A DNA stretch of 64,000 nucleotides, taken from contig NC_084813.1 of the NCBI RefSeq assembly GCF_963583255.1, positions 12,324,001-12,388,000 of the forward strand. Reading direction: 5' to 3'. Made by a program: the position numbers and the translations under genes. Shown here in pieces: positions 12,401 through 23,194 of this stretch; within the stretch, counting starts at the first letter, position 1; each line of letters starts with the position of its first letter. The DNA comes from Pyrus communis (lineage: Eukaryota > Streptophyta > Magnoliopsida > Rosales > Rosaceae). Below the pieces are notes generated by a model. That model had not been told where the DNA came from. It saw only the letters and a list, made by a program, of their open reading frames with translations, and searched no databases.

Positions 12401-12953
12401 GACTCCTAATCTCCACTAACCTCCAAAATGTCTCTCACCCACTTATGATCACCTCAGGAAGTATCAAGTAGTCTATGGTGAGACCTCAGCTACCCCACGC
12501 CTTCCTTATGGCTGATTTCGAAGAAGTACGGGTACACATTTATGGTCAAGTCAAGATCAAAGAACCTGCTCAAGTTCGAGAACCCTATCATCGCACGAAC
12601 TGCATTCGGAGAACACTGAACAGGTGTGCATTTCATGGAGCATATCACTTCCTGGACAAGATGCGACATGGGAAAAGTAAATCTCAACATGAAGTAATAC
12701 AGATGGAATTTGATAGCCCTCTTCCTAGCAGTGGCACCCTCGCTGTATAGCTTATGGCCACTATCATCTTTCACCCATTTGACACAACCCTGACGGAATC
12801 GCATGCTTGAATGCCTCAAAAAAAATCTTAAAATAGCTCGTTGGAATTGATCTTGACATACGCATCCTTGAAGTAGCCCACATTACCAAAAGAACCATCT
12901 TAACGGTACAAAGGTGGAGAATACTCGTCACTTTTGCGATCAGAGGAAGACAT
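9453..12953 (-). pseudogene. Tat antisense ORF (gypsy-type putative transposase / coiled-coil protein)
   Basis: Reading on the minus strand from an ATG at 12953, the first part (12950-12360) has hydrophobic, aromatic-rich sequence (FHLYYFMLRFTFPMS, GFSNLSRFFDLDLTINVYPY) resembling the plant domain called putative gypsy-type transposase (Pfam Transposase_28, from memory). An intron-like stretch with GTAAGT and TTGTGTAG ends lies at 12271-12356, but splicing there leaves the frame off by one base. After the inserted solo LTR (10933-12171) the frame continues REKCGLPLKEEIKW and runs to 10207. A frameshift then leads into a strongly heptad-like coiled coil (ESMRIDQDVVKCVKEAEVAL, later ENLKKELDKLQGAHIGLVKE) down to 9453. 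Several stops are present. The biological role of these antisense ORFs is unknown. Confidence 0.7.
10933..12171. mobile_element. Solo LTR inserted in the Tat antisense ORF
   Basis: It runs from TGTTGAGTGC to AACTTCAACA (1239 bp), with a 6-bp perfect terminal inverted repeat TGTTGA/TCAACA. Flanks are agcaa (10928-10932) and agcag (12172-12176), 4 of 5 identical. A TATA-like GAGCTATAAATGAGAG lies near 11344. Deleting it with one TSD restores the minus-strand frame (EWSWLL joined to SSLRRE). No internal domain or second LTR is present, so this is the product of LTR-LTR recombination. The family was not identified. Confidence 0.8.
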
Positions 12954-13019
12954 CTCAAAATCTCTACAAAAAATACGAAGAGAAATATTTAGAAGGCAGC
13001 TCACGAGAAGAGGAACAAA

Positions 13020-13032
13020 AATAAATAAATAA

Positions 13033-13079
<47 letters not shown>
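13020..13079. repeat. Microsatellite (AAAT)n(AT)n
   Basis: About four AAAT units are followed by an uninterrupted AT run of about 40 bases. Small minus-strand frames made of YI repeats here are artefacts of this repeat. Confidence 0.95.
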
Positions 13080-13080
<1 letters not shown>

Positions 13081-14036
13081 CACAGGCCCAAACCGCCGGA
13101 ACCCAGCAGCTAGCTAGGCCCCACGGTCTAGACTTGTCTCTCTCTCTCTCTCGCACAGCATGGCTCAAAGGCCCTTGGACGCCCACGTGTGTGGCTCGCG
13201 TCGCTCAACCTAACATGGGAAGAGGCTCGTGCCTCCCTCATTTCCCCTTCGCGCACCCAGCGTTCTAAGCATGCCCTATGGCCTCTCAATCAAGTCCCCA
13301 AAAATGAGGGAGGCAAGTGTCATGTGTCTTTCTCCCTCTCCTTTACGCTCCAGTAAGTCCCAAGGTATCTCGGCCCAATTTGTCAGCATGAGAGACCCAG
13401 CCCATACCAGTCTCTCTCTCTCTCTTTCGCTTACTATAGCAGACCCGAGTTTGGTTCTCCATGCTTGGCTCATGCCAAGCTCAACCCAGATGGGCTACAG
13501 CCTTATGGCTCACCCAGCTTAGCGCCCTAGCACGCCAGCCACCTCGGCTCGAGCCAAGCCAACCCCCGTGCCACGCCACCAGCAGCCCCATGGCTTTCTT
13601 GTCGTGTGTCACCCACATCCTTGGCCTTCGCCGAGCCAATTTTTCAAGTCCAAAGACTCCCAAAAAAATTCAACAAGAAGAAAATTCAAATTTTTCTTAC
13701 CTTAATGCTGCACGGAGAAGAACAACAACAATGAGAGACATCTTTTTGCAAGGGCAAGAGAAGAAGAAAGCTAGGGGAGGGGAAGAAAAATTTCCTCTGA
13801 CTTCTCTTCCTTGTTGGAATAATGATTGTTCTCCAAATTTATTTAATCCCCTGCTTAAGGCATAATTAAATAAGTATTGGAGACAATTGGTTTCCTTTTC
13901 CTAGAAGAAGTCTATTTCCAAATCAAGAAATGAGATCAAGTTCAAATTAGGAAACAACTCTACAAGCTTACATAACTTGGGATTTCTACACCTACTGCCT
14001 TTTTTCTATGTGCAGCCCAGCAGGAGTGGGGGCATT
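13080..14036 (+). other. Tat region between antisense ORF and 3' LTR
   Basis: GC-richer than its surroundings, with CT tracts at 13136-13153 and 13410-13430. Small overlapping frames on both strands are proline/serine-rich and match no family I know. The polypurine tract AGGAGTGGGGGCA sits directly before the LTR. Treated as non-coding element sequence. Confidence 0.5.
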
Positions 14037-14683
14037 TGTGGAGCCTAAAATAATCCTAAAAATTCTAAAGGCGACATGTGGACTTTTGCCCAAGAAAGAC
14101 AAGATTGCCCTTAATAAATAGGCAGGCTTCTCAGATGTTTTCACGCGCATCTCACACCCATGAAGGTCCTAGCAGCTGAATATGATTGTCCACAGCTCAC
14201 CTACCCTTAGCAAAGAAAAGTCAAAGCATTAGAGATAAGGATTAATTACCCAAATCATATCCTTAATACATTCCCAATTAAAGATTGACTCTAATTAAGT
14301 AAGTAATCCTAGTTTAAATCAATTAGGGATAATTACTCCATCATCTCAAGATATTATTTCCTATTGAATATCTTGGGAATATTTCGCCATAAACTTTGGT
14401 CAATAGGATGCTGCCATGTGTAGGGTAAAACCATAACACTATGGCTAGCCCTATCCCTATAAATAACCCATATTCTTCCAAATTTCAAAAGCTTTTGCTA
14501 CCCTAAAAAAGCCCTAAACACTTTATTCTCTCAGAGAAACTGACTTAGGCATCAGAGATCTATTGGCCTAACCCTTCTCCCCACCTTGTGGGCGCGTGAG
14601 GCTTAGGTCCTTGATCAAATGTGCTAATTGTTTTGCAAGTGCATTTTCATCAAGACTAAAGATGGTAGAAATTTGCATCGACA
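14037..14683 (+). repeat. 3' LTR of the Tat element
   Basis: It begins TGTGGAGCCTAAAAT just after the polypurine tract and has a TATA-like CCCTATAAATAACCC near 14454-14468, appropriate for a promoter in the LTR. I place the end at GCATCGACA (14683) because the LTR must end in CA. No partner LTR is in the window to confirm this, so the right edge is tentative. Confidence 0.6.
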
Positions 14684-15268
14684 ATAGTAAAACCTTTAAC
14701 AAGAAGAGGCCTTAATACTTCTATATTGTTATGTCTTCGAGATGCTAGATACAACTAATATTACAAAGAAAGAGGTCCTACACTGAGAGGATGACTCGAA
14801 GCTACTGATACAGGAATGCCTCAACGTCGGTATCGTACGCCTCGATTCTAAGTCCTAAAGGGGGCGCAAAATAGAAAAGTGAGTGGACGAAAGTTCATAA
14901 TAATAATAATACTAAGTAAAATCATTTTCTTTCTGAACATACTAATCCCCTGTTTTGAAAAGTTCATATAATACTGCATAGTAGGTTTTTTCTGAAAACT
15001 TTAACATGCCATGAAAACTTTTGTAAAACATGTATATATAAAACAGTGCTCGGTAATGTTAATAGAGTCGCCTAAAGGAAAATCCACAAAACCTTCGTAA
15101 ATCATATGATAGTGTACATAACTAAGGGTATCATTGTCGCCTGAAAGCATATCCATCACCTGAAGGTAAAGCTGCATGTCACTGGTTTATGCTAGTAAGG
15201 AAACATGGCAAGCCCCATCATCCGAAGGTGAAGTTGTACGACTCTGGGTTACGCCAAAGAAGAAAAGG
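14684..15268. other. LTR-like non-coding repeat, left part
   Basis: No reading frame was found. The sequence is contiguous in character with 17211-18964 once the hAT insertion is removed; together they look like one long LTR read on the minus strand, beginning TGTAATAACTCATCC at 18964. No matching TSD was found, so the boundaries are not set. Confidence 0.4.
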
Positions 15269-16264
15269 TACATAACCAGTGTTAAAAATAAAAAAAAACG
15301 GTTGTGGTCGCGTGCCTAGTGAACGAGTGAAGAAACTGCTATGCATACATCCTGCCATTTAATTTCTTTGGTTCTTTGAAGTTTTCTTGTTCTTAATGGA
15401 TTCTTACTTGCTAATATAAGTTGAACATCACAACTAGGTTGCATATTAGGAGTACTTGATCACAACCACACATCAAATGGATGATCATAAATAAGTTAAA
15501 TAAACCCTAGTTGCAAATTGGAGAGTTGAATGCGTTTTGACTTATTTTTCGTGGAATTTACTTATAATGGTGAAATTGTTATGCCTAGTTTTGTTCCCAT
15601 CGTTTCTGAATCAATCTATCATTCATCTTTATCTTGTCTTACATTTTAATTTACTTTAGTTTTCAAAACAAAAATCTAAATTTAGTTTTCATTTTCATTG
15701 CTTAGTTAGGGTTCACATAAAACTAGTAATTTATAGAGCTCTAATTAGTCCTTGTGGTTCTACACCCTTACTTGTGGCATTATAATATCCATATTTTTGC
15801 AGCTAAAAGGAACACAACATAAGTCGGCCGCTTGGGCTGTTTGTGCGGACGCTGAGCAGCTTAACGATGAAAAAAGACAGAGGGCAAGCACCTTGGAAAT
15901 AGAAAGGAGCTCGAAGAAGAAGTGAGAAATGCACTGCAAAATTTACAAAGCAACAGAAGAAGAGGAAACAGAAATATAAAGTAATCAAAGAAGGAGAAGA
16001 AGAGGAAAAGGAAAAAATTCAAAAATTAATGGCTTTCCGCTTTCCAAGGAAGAAGAGGAAAAGAAAACTCAAAAAAAAAAAAAAAATTTAATGTGTGTCC
16101 GCTTTCCAAGGCATAAAAAAGGCTCCACTTTTTGGAATCCTGCTTGATGTGAAAGAGTTGGAGTGGAGTAAAGGTGTTAAACCTCACATGTGGATTTTTA
16201 TGAAATAGGGATAACCTCATTAAGCTTTTAATTTTTAAATGTTTATGAACTACCCAACCCATTA

Positions 16265-16923
16265 TGTAAGAGCCCACATCGCCCAGGGGAGTAGATCCTG
16301 TAAGCTTTATATGTATATTCCCATCTCTACCTAGCACGATGCCTTTTGGGAGCTCACTGGCTTCGGGTTCCATCAGAACTCCGAAGTTAAGTTAGTTCGC
16401 GCGAGAGCAATCCCAAGATGGGTGACTCACTGAGAAGTTCTTGTGTGAGTTCCCAGAAACGAAACTGTGAGGGCATAGTCGGGGCCCAAAGCGGACAATA
16501 TCGTGTTATGATGGAGTCGAGTCCAGGATGTAGTGGGGGCCTAGGTCGCGATGTGACAATTTGGTATCATAGCCAATCCCTGGCCAGAAGTGTACCGACA
16601 AGGACGTCAGGCCTCTAAGGGGGGTGGATTGTAAGATCCCACATCACCCAGGGGAATGGATCCTGTAAGCCTTATATGTATATTCCCATCTCTACCTAGC
16701 ACGAGGCCTTTTGGGAGCTCACTGGCTTCGGGTTCCATCAGAACTCCGAAGTTAAGCAAGTTTGCGCGAGAGCAATCCCAAGATGGGTGACTCACTGGGA
16801 AGTTCTTGTGTGAGATCCCAGAAACAAAACTGTGAGGATGTGGTTGGGGCCCAATGCGGACAATATCGTGCTATGGTGGAGTCGAGCTCGGGATATGGTC
16901 GGGGCCCGGATCGGGATGTGACA
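16265..16923 (+). mobile_element. Complete Cassandra TRIM retrotransposon
   Basis: Two 294-bp LTRs (16265-16558 and 16630-16923), both TG...CA, flank a 71-bp interior. The primer-binding site tggtatcatagc (16562-16573) differs by one base from the usual initiator-Met complement, and the polypurine tract aaggggggtggat is at 16617-16629. TSDs are catta (16260-16264) and cacta (16924-16928), 4 of 5 identical. Each LTR contains a 5S rRNA-like segment (GGGTTCCATCAGAACTCC, GTTAAG, GATGGGTGACTCACTGGGAA), the hallmark of Cassandra. There is no coding capacity, so movement depends on other elements. Confidence 0.95.
16353..16455 (+). other. 5S rRNA-derived segment in the 5' Cassandra LTR
   Basis: This stretch follows the last three quarters of plant 5S rRNA in order: CCATCAGAACTCC, then GTTAAG, GCGAGAGCAATCC and GATGGGTGAC, then GAAGTTCTTGTGTGAG. 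It includes the region of the internal RNA polymerase III promoter (A box and C box). The matching part of the 3' LTR lies at about 16718-16820. It is not a functional 5S gene because the 5' end differs. Confidence 0.85.
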
Positions 16924-17202
16924 CACTACGTGGGGTTTTTAAATATTTATTGTTTAAAAATTAAATACTAATTATTGAAAATGTCTTGAATTATATTTTA
17001 TCTCTCTGAATTTAATTAATTTAACTTACTAATCGTTCAAAATGTCTTGAATTATTATCTCATTCCTATGAGTTAAATTAATTTATATCATATGTAGTAA
17101 ATTTACTCAAAAACGCATAGTTTGCCTAGGCCCCACCTAACCGTCTAGATGTTAGGCCCCAACCCGCCGCCCGACTAGCACCTAGCATTTTTTAGAACCA
17201 TG

Positions 17203-19175
17203 TACATAACACACCAACACTAGCCATGGCTACTAAAGCTGTTCGACACTGGTTTTGCCAGTGAAGCTAGGAGTATGTCATAAATATCTCACTACTCATC
17301 AAAATGTTTCCTATAGCCATAGATAAATACATACTGGTGTTATGTGTATGTGTTGTATGATTACCCACTAAGTAAGCACAGTAAACATAATCACATTTCT
17401 CATATCAAATCATCGGAGCTCAAAAGTTTAAAGCATCATCTCAGAAACCATAATAAATCTATCATGTGAAATCATAAATTCAAATCCATCTTATATCGTA
17501 AAGCATAAAAAGCCATGGTTTCATAAACGTAAATTCAACAAATTGTAAATAAATCATGAAACCATGCTTTTCATGAATGCAAGCCTGTCATTTAACAAAA
17601 ATCATGCAATTTAAGAAGGGGTCCACTCATAGATACTCCGTCATTGAAAAGCCATGCAAACTAGAGAGGACGGGGTGGCCACTAACAAACACACCTAAGC
17701 ACATAGAAGGACCAATTAGTAAGACCCTAATAAAATGATTGAATTTGAAAAAATGGAGCGCAAATTTGGAATCGGGGCGTTGAAATACCTAAAGAGAGGT
17801 CCTAAGCAAATTTTGTAATAAGTAAACAAAAAAGTCAACAGTTAACAGAGATGCTGAGCCGGTCAACTACGTTAAAACTTCAGAATTTCACTAAACAGAT
17901 GCCAAAAACGGACTCGAGATATAGAAATTAGCCTAGGAGGGTTTCCGAGAAAATTTTGTAAAAATCAACAAAGGGAATAATCTAGAGAATATTCCAGAGA
18001 ATATTTTAAGGGATGTTTCAGAGAATATTCCAACTAGATCTGGGTCAGGTCAACTGGTCAACTGGTCAACCGGTCAGGACGGATACTGGGTCGCATGTCT
18101 CATTTCTCAACTAAATTCGACCCCTAATATATCAAAACAAAGCTAGAGAAGAGTAGAACAAGTTGTACCTATATTGAAGCCAAATGGTGGCTGAGATGGC
18201 TAGAAAAATCCTGCAAAGTGTCGAAGTTTCACAAAAAAAATGGGAAAAGTTTGAACGATTGTATCTTCCTCATTTCTTGATGAAATTGGGCAATTCTTAA
18301 ACAAAAATCATACATCTCGATGAAACAAAAAAATGGTGACCTTTTCAATGGCTAACTCACCCTGGTTTGGCCGAAAAATGCCTCGAAAGTCGTCGAATTT
18401 ATGCTAGATTTCATCACTTCTCGAGTTCTTTATCCCAGCTGGAATCAAGTAATCTTCCTCACATCTTGCCAAACTATAACTTGGTGATGGTGGTGATGGT
18501 CTTCATGGTGTAGAGAAAGAAGAGAGTTTAAAAGGGAAAAAAGATGAGGAAGGAGGGAGTTAGAGAAAGAGAGCTACAAGAAATAGAGAAATGACGATGA
18601 GAAGAGATAGTGAGTGTCATGGGAGGGACAAAGAAACCGGCAGAACAAGGGGACAAATGTGGGTCCTAGTAGCTCACAAAACATGACCACTAAAGATGAA
18701 ACATAAAATATATCCCAAAACGTAAAATTACCAACTAGCCCTCGATGTTCCAAAATTCGTAAAATCCTCTAACTCCAAATTTAATTTCACTTGTACCCAC
18801 GCATTTGCGGTGACAAATACTACAAGAATACGCTAAGGAAATGAGTCTTATGCGACACGACATGGCAGTTAACGAAAGTCAATGCTTTTTGCCTTGAAGG
18901 GCATTTAGGTAAAGCCACACATTTAAAATTATAAGAACCATAAAATTAGGGATGAGTTATTACAACCAAAGACTAAACCAAAAATTGTTTCAGTAGTAAG
19001 AACCCAAGAATCACAGTCAAACAAGGTCTGTATACCTAGAGACAAAGGACAGTAGAATAGAGAAATTGGAAGAAGCCTTCTAGAATCTAGAAATAAAATG
19101 ACTCACAAACCGAAATAGAGTAAACCCAACCATCTTGTAAAAAATTGGTATCCTAGACCAACGCCTTCATATATC
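17203..19175. other. LTR-like non-coding repeat, right part
   Basis: No exon is recognised. A direct repeat of GGTCAACT units occurs at about 18048-18075. On the minus strand TGTAATAACTCATCC at 18964 looks like an LTR start. Probably an old LTR or LARD fragment that continues at 14684-15268. Confidence 0.4.
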
Positions 19176-20056
19176 TAATGTGATAAATAATAACACTCAA
19201 ATTAAACCCTCTTTTTTGACAATTGTAGTAAAGATATAAGTAGGGATCGTTCTAGGCCAGGGATTAGGAGGGATTGCTAATCTAATGAAAACTGACTCAA
19301 AGATACAAAAATATGCTTAAAAACACTTAAACAAACTCAAAGACTTTTAACTAAACTTATATGACTCAAAACAAACTTAAAAGACTCAAAACAACACAAA
19401 ACAATAAAAAAAGACTCAATCTAGACTCTAGGACTCAATTTGGATGAAAATAGAATTGATTTTGACTCAAAATACTCAAAAACACACAATAGGACAGATT
19501 TGACTCAACAAAGTAAAGGGGATTGGGTTTTTGACGAATTTAGAATAAAAACAAGTAACTAAAAGACTTAAATAGGATTTGGACGAATTTGGGAAAAACT
19601 GTGGATGATTAACTAGCTAGAGGATTCGTTTCCACACATGACACATTCGAATACAAATTGATTTCCAGTTGCTTTTTTGATAAACCATGAACCTCAACAC
19701 CCCAGATTAACCGTGACATCACTAATTAACCCTCAGATTTTCCTTTAGTTATTGGATTGGATGACATCATTCGACAACCCAAAGCATTCCTCAAAAGTTC
19801 CCTGCATGACATCATAATAGAGATACAATCAAAGATCATTACGTTCTATGAAAATCATAAGTAATAACAAAGCACTTGTAACTATGACATCATGATACTC
19901 ATGCTAGGAATTTACTTAACATGATTGTGAAAACAACCTTAACTACTTGTGAATATAAGTTTGTAATGATTATGTGAAACTCCCTTATATTCTAGCACCA
20001 AATTCAAGCATGCAAATTAAGTAGGCCTCCCTAATCAACATACAAGAATAAGTTAT

Positions 20057-21951
20057 TGATAGGAGCATATTTATGCGACTTAAATGGCTTGTTCTCGTAC
20101 ATTTACGTTATGTTTCTTTAGTTATTTTAGTACTTTAAGCTATTTTCGTGTGTTTGTAGGTCCAAAGGGCTAAAGGAGCAAAAAGATGCATTTTGGAGAC
20201 TTTTGGAGCACTTTTGGGCTAAGGACGGATAGCTTATGCTTGAAGCCAAAGTGTTGGACGAAATTGAAGACCTAATTGGAGCCAAAGTGTTGGAACCTTG
20301 TTCTCTTTAGTTTTAGGACATTTAAACCTTTCCTAATCCCAATCATGCCATGCATAACACACATCCATTCTAACACATTGTCATTGCACATGCATTTCCT
20401 TCATTAGTTAACCCACATGCACTTATCACTTATCATCACCACATATCATATCACTTAATCACTTATCACTTATCATCACCACTTAACCACTTATCATATC
20501 ATAACCACATATCATATCACTTATCACTTATCACTTAACATATCATCCACCTACTTCACCTACAACATCCACCTACTTCACCTACAACATCCACTTCACC
20601 TACAACATCCACCTACTTCACCTACAACATCCACCTACTTCACCTACAAATGACATAGCCATATGTTCCCTCCACTACTCCTATAAATACCCTTGCATTC
20701 ATTCATTCATGGACATCTCATTTTCATACACAACACACCACAAACACATCCCTTTCTCTCTTAGCCTTGAGTCTCCCTTAGAATCCAAAAACCATCTTTC
20801 CATTTCCATCACTCCTCACTCCATTCCACACTTCCATTCCCCCAAACCAACTATCCTTAGACCTTATGCTACAATAAAGAGGAAGAGAAGAGGGCCTAAA
20901 CGTTCATACAATTCAAGTTTGAGTTGTTGGAATGTTTAGGTGTTTCTTTGATTTCAATGTTTAATTTTAATTCTCTTTGTTTTGTATGAGGAACTAAACC
21001 CCCCCTTAGCTAGGGGGTGATTCGAAATATATGTTTATGCTTGCATTTTGATTTGATTACTTCTAATTGCATTTCATAAGTTGTTGATTCAATTTGTTTA
21101 ACCGTTTGATTGATAACTTATTTATGTATGTTTATTAAGAATGCGCGCTTAATTTTCATGCATGAATATGACGCTAGAATATAAGTGATTTTCACCTAAT
21201 CGTTATGTACTTATATTCACAAGTAGTGGAGGTTGCTTATAAACAATCGCGTTAAATGAATTCTTGGCACGAGTTTCATGCTCATCATAGTAACGAATGC
21301 CTCGTCAACACTTATAGTTTTCATAATGCTTAATGATCTTTGATTGTATCTTTATTGTGCTGTTCACGTAAAGGACTTTTGGAGAATGTTGTGAATTGCG
21401 TTGCGCTAACCCATCCAATTCATTAACTTAAGGAAAACTTGACGGTTAATTTAAGCGGACCTAATTAACTTGGAGTGTTGAGAATTAATGATTTGTTGAA
21501 ATGCAATTGGAAATCGTTTTATTATGCAAGTATAACATATGTGGAGATGAACCCCGTAGCTAACTTTCCATCCTATTCCATCATCCATATTTTATTCACA
21601 TTCATATTTACATTATGTTTTAATTGCAATTTGTTCATTTAGTTTAATTTTGTCAAAACCTAAATCCCCCTTTACTTTAATGTCAAATTAGTTAGAAATC
21701 AATTTAGTTTGTGTTTTTAAGAGTTTTGAGTCTTTTGAACTTGTTAGAATCTGTTTAGTTTATGTTTTAAAGTATTTTTGAATTCTTTGAGTCTAGTTTA
21801 GTGTTTTATATTGTGTTTTTATGTTTTTAAGTCAATTTAGAAGGTTTTAGCAAGCCCTCCTAATCCCCGGTCTAGAACGATCCCTACTTGCACTTATACT
21901 ACAAATCGTCAAAAAGAGGGTTTAATTTGTGTGCGCATAAATCACGCATCA
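20057..21951 (+). mobile_element. Inner solo LTR of the same family, plus orientation
   Basis: It starts TGATAGGAGCATATTTATGC and ends AATCACGCATCA (1895 bp). Perfect TSD gttat at 20052-20056 and 21952-21956, so it landed inside the outer LTR in the opposite orientation. It contains a simple-sequence-rich block (20386-20650) and a TATA-like CCTATAAATACCC at 20681-20693. The small frame at 20709 within it is LTR sequence, not a gene. Confidence 0.92.
20386..20650. repeat. Minisatellite block in the inner LTR
   Basis: Interspersed CACTTATCAC and ATCATATCA units lead into about four copies of an approximately 21-bp unit built from CCACCTACTTCACCTACAAC. The array is pyrimidine-rich on the plus strand. 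Confidence 0.9.
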
Positions 21952-22909
21952 GTTATCCATCAAACGGTTAAGTAAATTGCATTCACAATTTATGAAATCA
22001 CAACTAGAATTAATCAATTCATATCACAAACATAATCATGGTTTCAAAGCCTCCCCTAGCTAAAACGGGTTTAGCACCTCATGTTCACAACAAAACAAAG
22101 AAAATTTGAATTAAACATTGAAAACAAAAGATTGATTACACCTGAAAATGTTCCAACAATCCAACTTGAATGCAAAAACGTCCAAGGCTTCTTCTTCTCT
22201 TCTTCTTCCTTGCTATGTTGCGGCACAAGGTTTTTGGGATGATTTAGGATGTATTTCTGGGTTAGGAATGGATTTGGGTTGGTAGGGGGTGCGGCAAAGG
22301 CTAGGAATGGTGTATGGATGAGTGGTTGAAGGTATGGAAGTATGGGAATCGTGGAAGAATAGATGAAGGCTGCTGCAAAGGATGGTTTAGAAGGATAAAG
22401 GATGACAGATTGTGTGAGTGAGTGAATAGGGTTCTCTATGGGTGCGGCTTTGACTATTTATTTGAAGGAAAGAATCTTAGCTTTTATTGAATGGGTTAGG
22501 AAAGAAATAAACCTCAAATCCATAAGGAAAAAAAGATTTAAAGTCAGAAATCAAAGGGAAAAGGGAAGAAAACTTGCGGCCAATAAAGAGTAGGAAAGGG
22601 AATGTGTTTTAAGGCTGAAATTAGGCAAGGATTTAGGATAGAATAGGAGTGTAAGGTGTGGCATTGAATAGGGTGAAAGAGGAATGTGATCTTGTGACAC
22701 AAAATAGGTAATAATCATTCCCCTTGCACGGCAAGGCAAGGCAGGTTTATGCAATGCACGGCAAGGACAATAAGGATGCAAGGAAGGTTTAGTTTGTGTC
22801 CTAAAATGCATAATAGTCCTCAATGTTGCTGGAACTTAGGCCCTTTTAGGATTAGGAAAGGTTAAACCAAAATAGGAAACCTTGGCTTAACTTTCCTACT
22901 TCAAGTAGG

Positions 22910-22972
22910 AAACCTTCTTTGACTAGGAATCCTTCTTTGATTAGGAATCCTTCTTTGATTAGGAATCCTAAC
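22910..22972. repeat. Short tandem repeat, unit about 19 bp
   Basis: Three to four near-identical copies of GATTAGGAATCCTTCTTT lie within the outer LTR. Confidence 0.85.
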
Positions 22973-23194
22973 ATCTGTAGGTCTTCAATTTTGTCCATTC
23001 CTTTTGCTCCAATCATATGTTATCCATTCCAAGTCCAATTTTGCTCCCAAAGGCTCCAAAATGCACCTTCTTGCTACCTTAGCCATATGAACCTATAAAC
23101 ACACGAAATAGCTTAAAATACTAAAATAACTATGAACTAACAACATAAATGTAAGAAAACAAGCTAACTAAGTCGCCTAAATATACTCCTATCA

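Larger units (their letters stand above)
3050..14683 (+). mobile_element. Tat-lineage Ty3/gypsy retrotransposon, 5'-truncated and nested
   Basis: In order: end of gag, protease, RNase H, a second (archaeal-type) RNase H, integrase, a long untranslated region with tandem repeats, an antisense ORF, a polypurine tract (AGGAGTGGGGGCA near 14021-14034) and a 3' LTR at 14037. The extra RNase H after pol RNase H and the antisense ORF between pol and the 3' LTR are known Tat-clade traits. The 5' LTR and most of gag are missing; the left junction with FAR1-like sequence is near 3050. A hAT element (5609-6737) and a solo LTR (10933-12171) are inserted in it. Coding parts carry many stops, so it is dead. 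Confidence 0.85.
15277..17202. mobile_element. Non-autonomous hAT-type element carrying a Cassandra TRIM
   Basis: The element is 1926 bp with a perfect 8-bp TSD tacataac at 15269-15276 and 17203-17210. The left end is CAGTGTTAAAAAT. The right end read inward is CATGGTTCTAAAAAAT, followed by GCTAGGTGCTAGTCGGGC, a style of GC-rich subterminal block repeatedly seen in plant hAT elements; the left subterminal block has CGCGTGCCTAGTG. No transposase. The interior holds retroelement-like filler (15300-15790), purine-rich DNA (15800-16090) and a complete Cassandra at 16265-16923. Confidence 0.85.
19176..23194 (-). mobile_element. Outer solo LTR of Athila-like family, minus orientation
   Basis: Perfect 5-bp TSD atatc at 19171-19175 and 23195-23199. 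Read on the minus strand it begins TGATAGGAGTATATTTAGGC and ends with the TTAATTTGAG...CACATTA block. The end has a G-to-A change of the terminal CA complement (TAATGTGAT instead of TGATGTGAT). It is interrupted by a second solo LTR at 20057-21951. Net length is about 2.1 kb. The same family supplies the LTRs at 52739-54439 and 61171-63055. Confidence 0.88.

Noticed and set aside
12900..13186. ORFs encoding YIYIYI runs
   Set aside because: They are translations of the AT microsatellite at 13020-13079.
13229..13865. Overlapping proline/serine-rich ORFs on both strands
   Set aside because: They sit in the non-coding zone between the Tat antisense ORF and the 3' LTR, overlap one another and match no family.
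16353..16455. 5S rRNA gene
   Set aside because: Only the later part resembles 5S rRNA, it lies in an LTR with TG...CA ends, and the same unit is repeated at the other LTR and at 39457-39556; it is Cassandra.
14727..18969. Complete solo LTR on the minus strand (TGTAATAACTCATCC start)
   Set aside because: The start looks right but flanks at the possible ends (tatat and accaa) do not match, so the boundaries were not claimed.
20386..20650. Regular repeats that could suggest a CRISPR array
   Set aside because: The units are contiguous minisatellite copies without unique spacers, in a plant LTR.
20709..20939. Plus-strand ORF starting MDISFSYTTHHKHIP
   Set aside because: It lies wholly inside the inner solo LTR; the frame is incidental.
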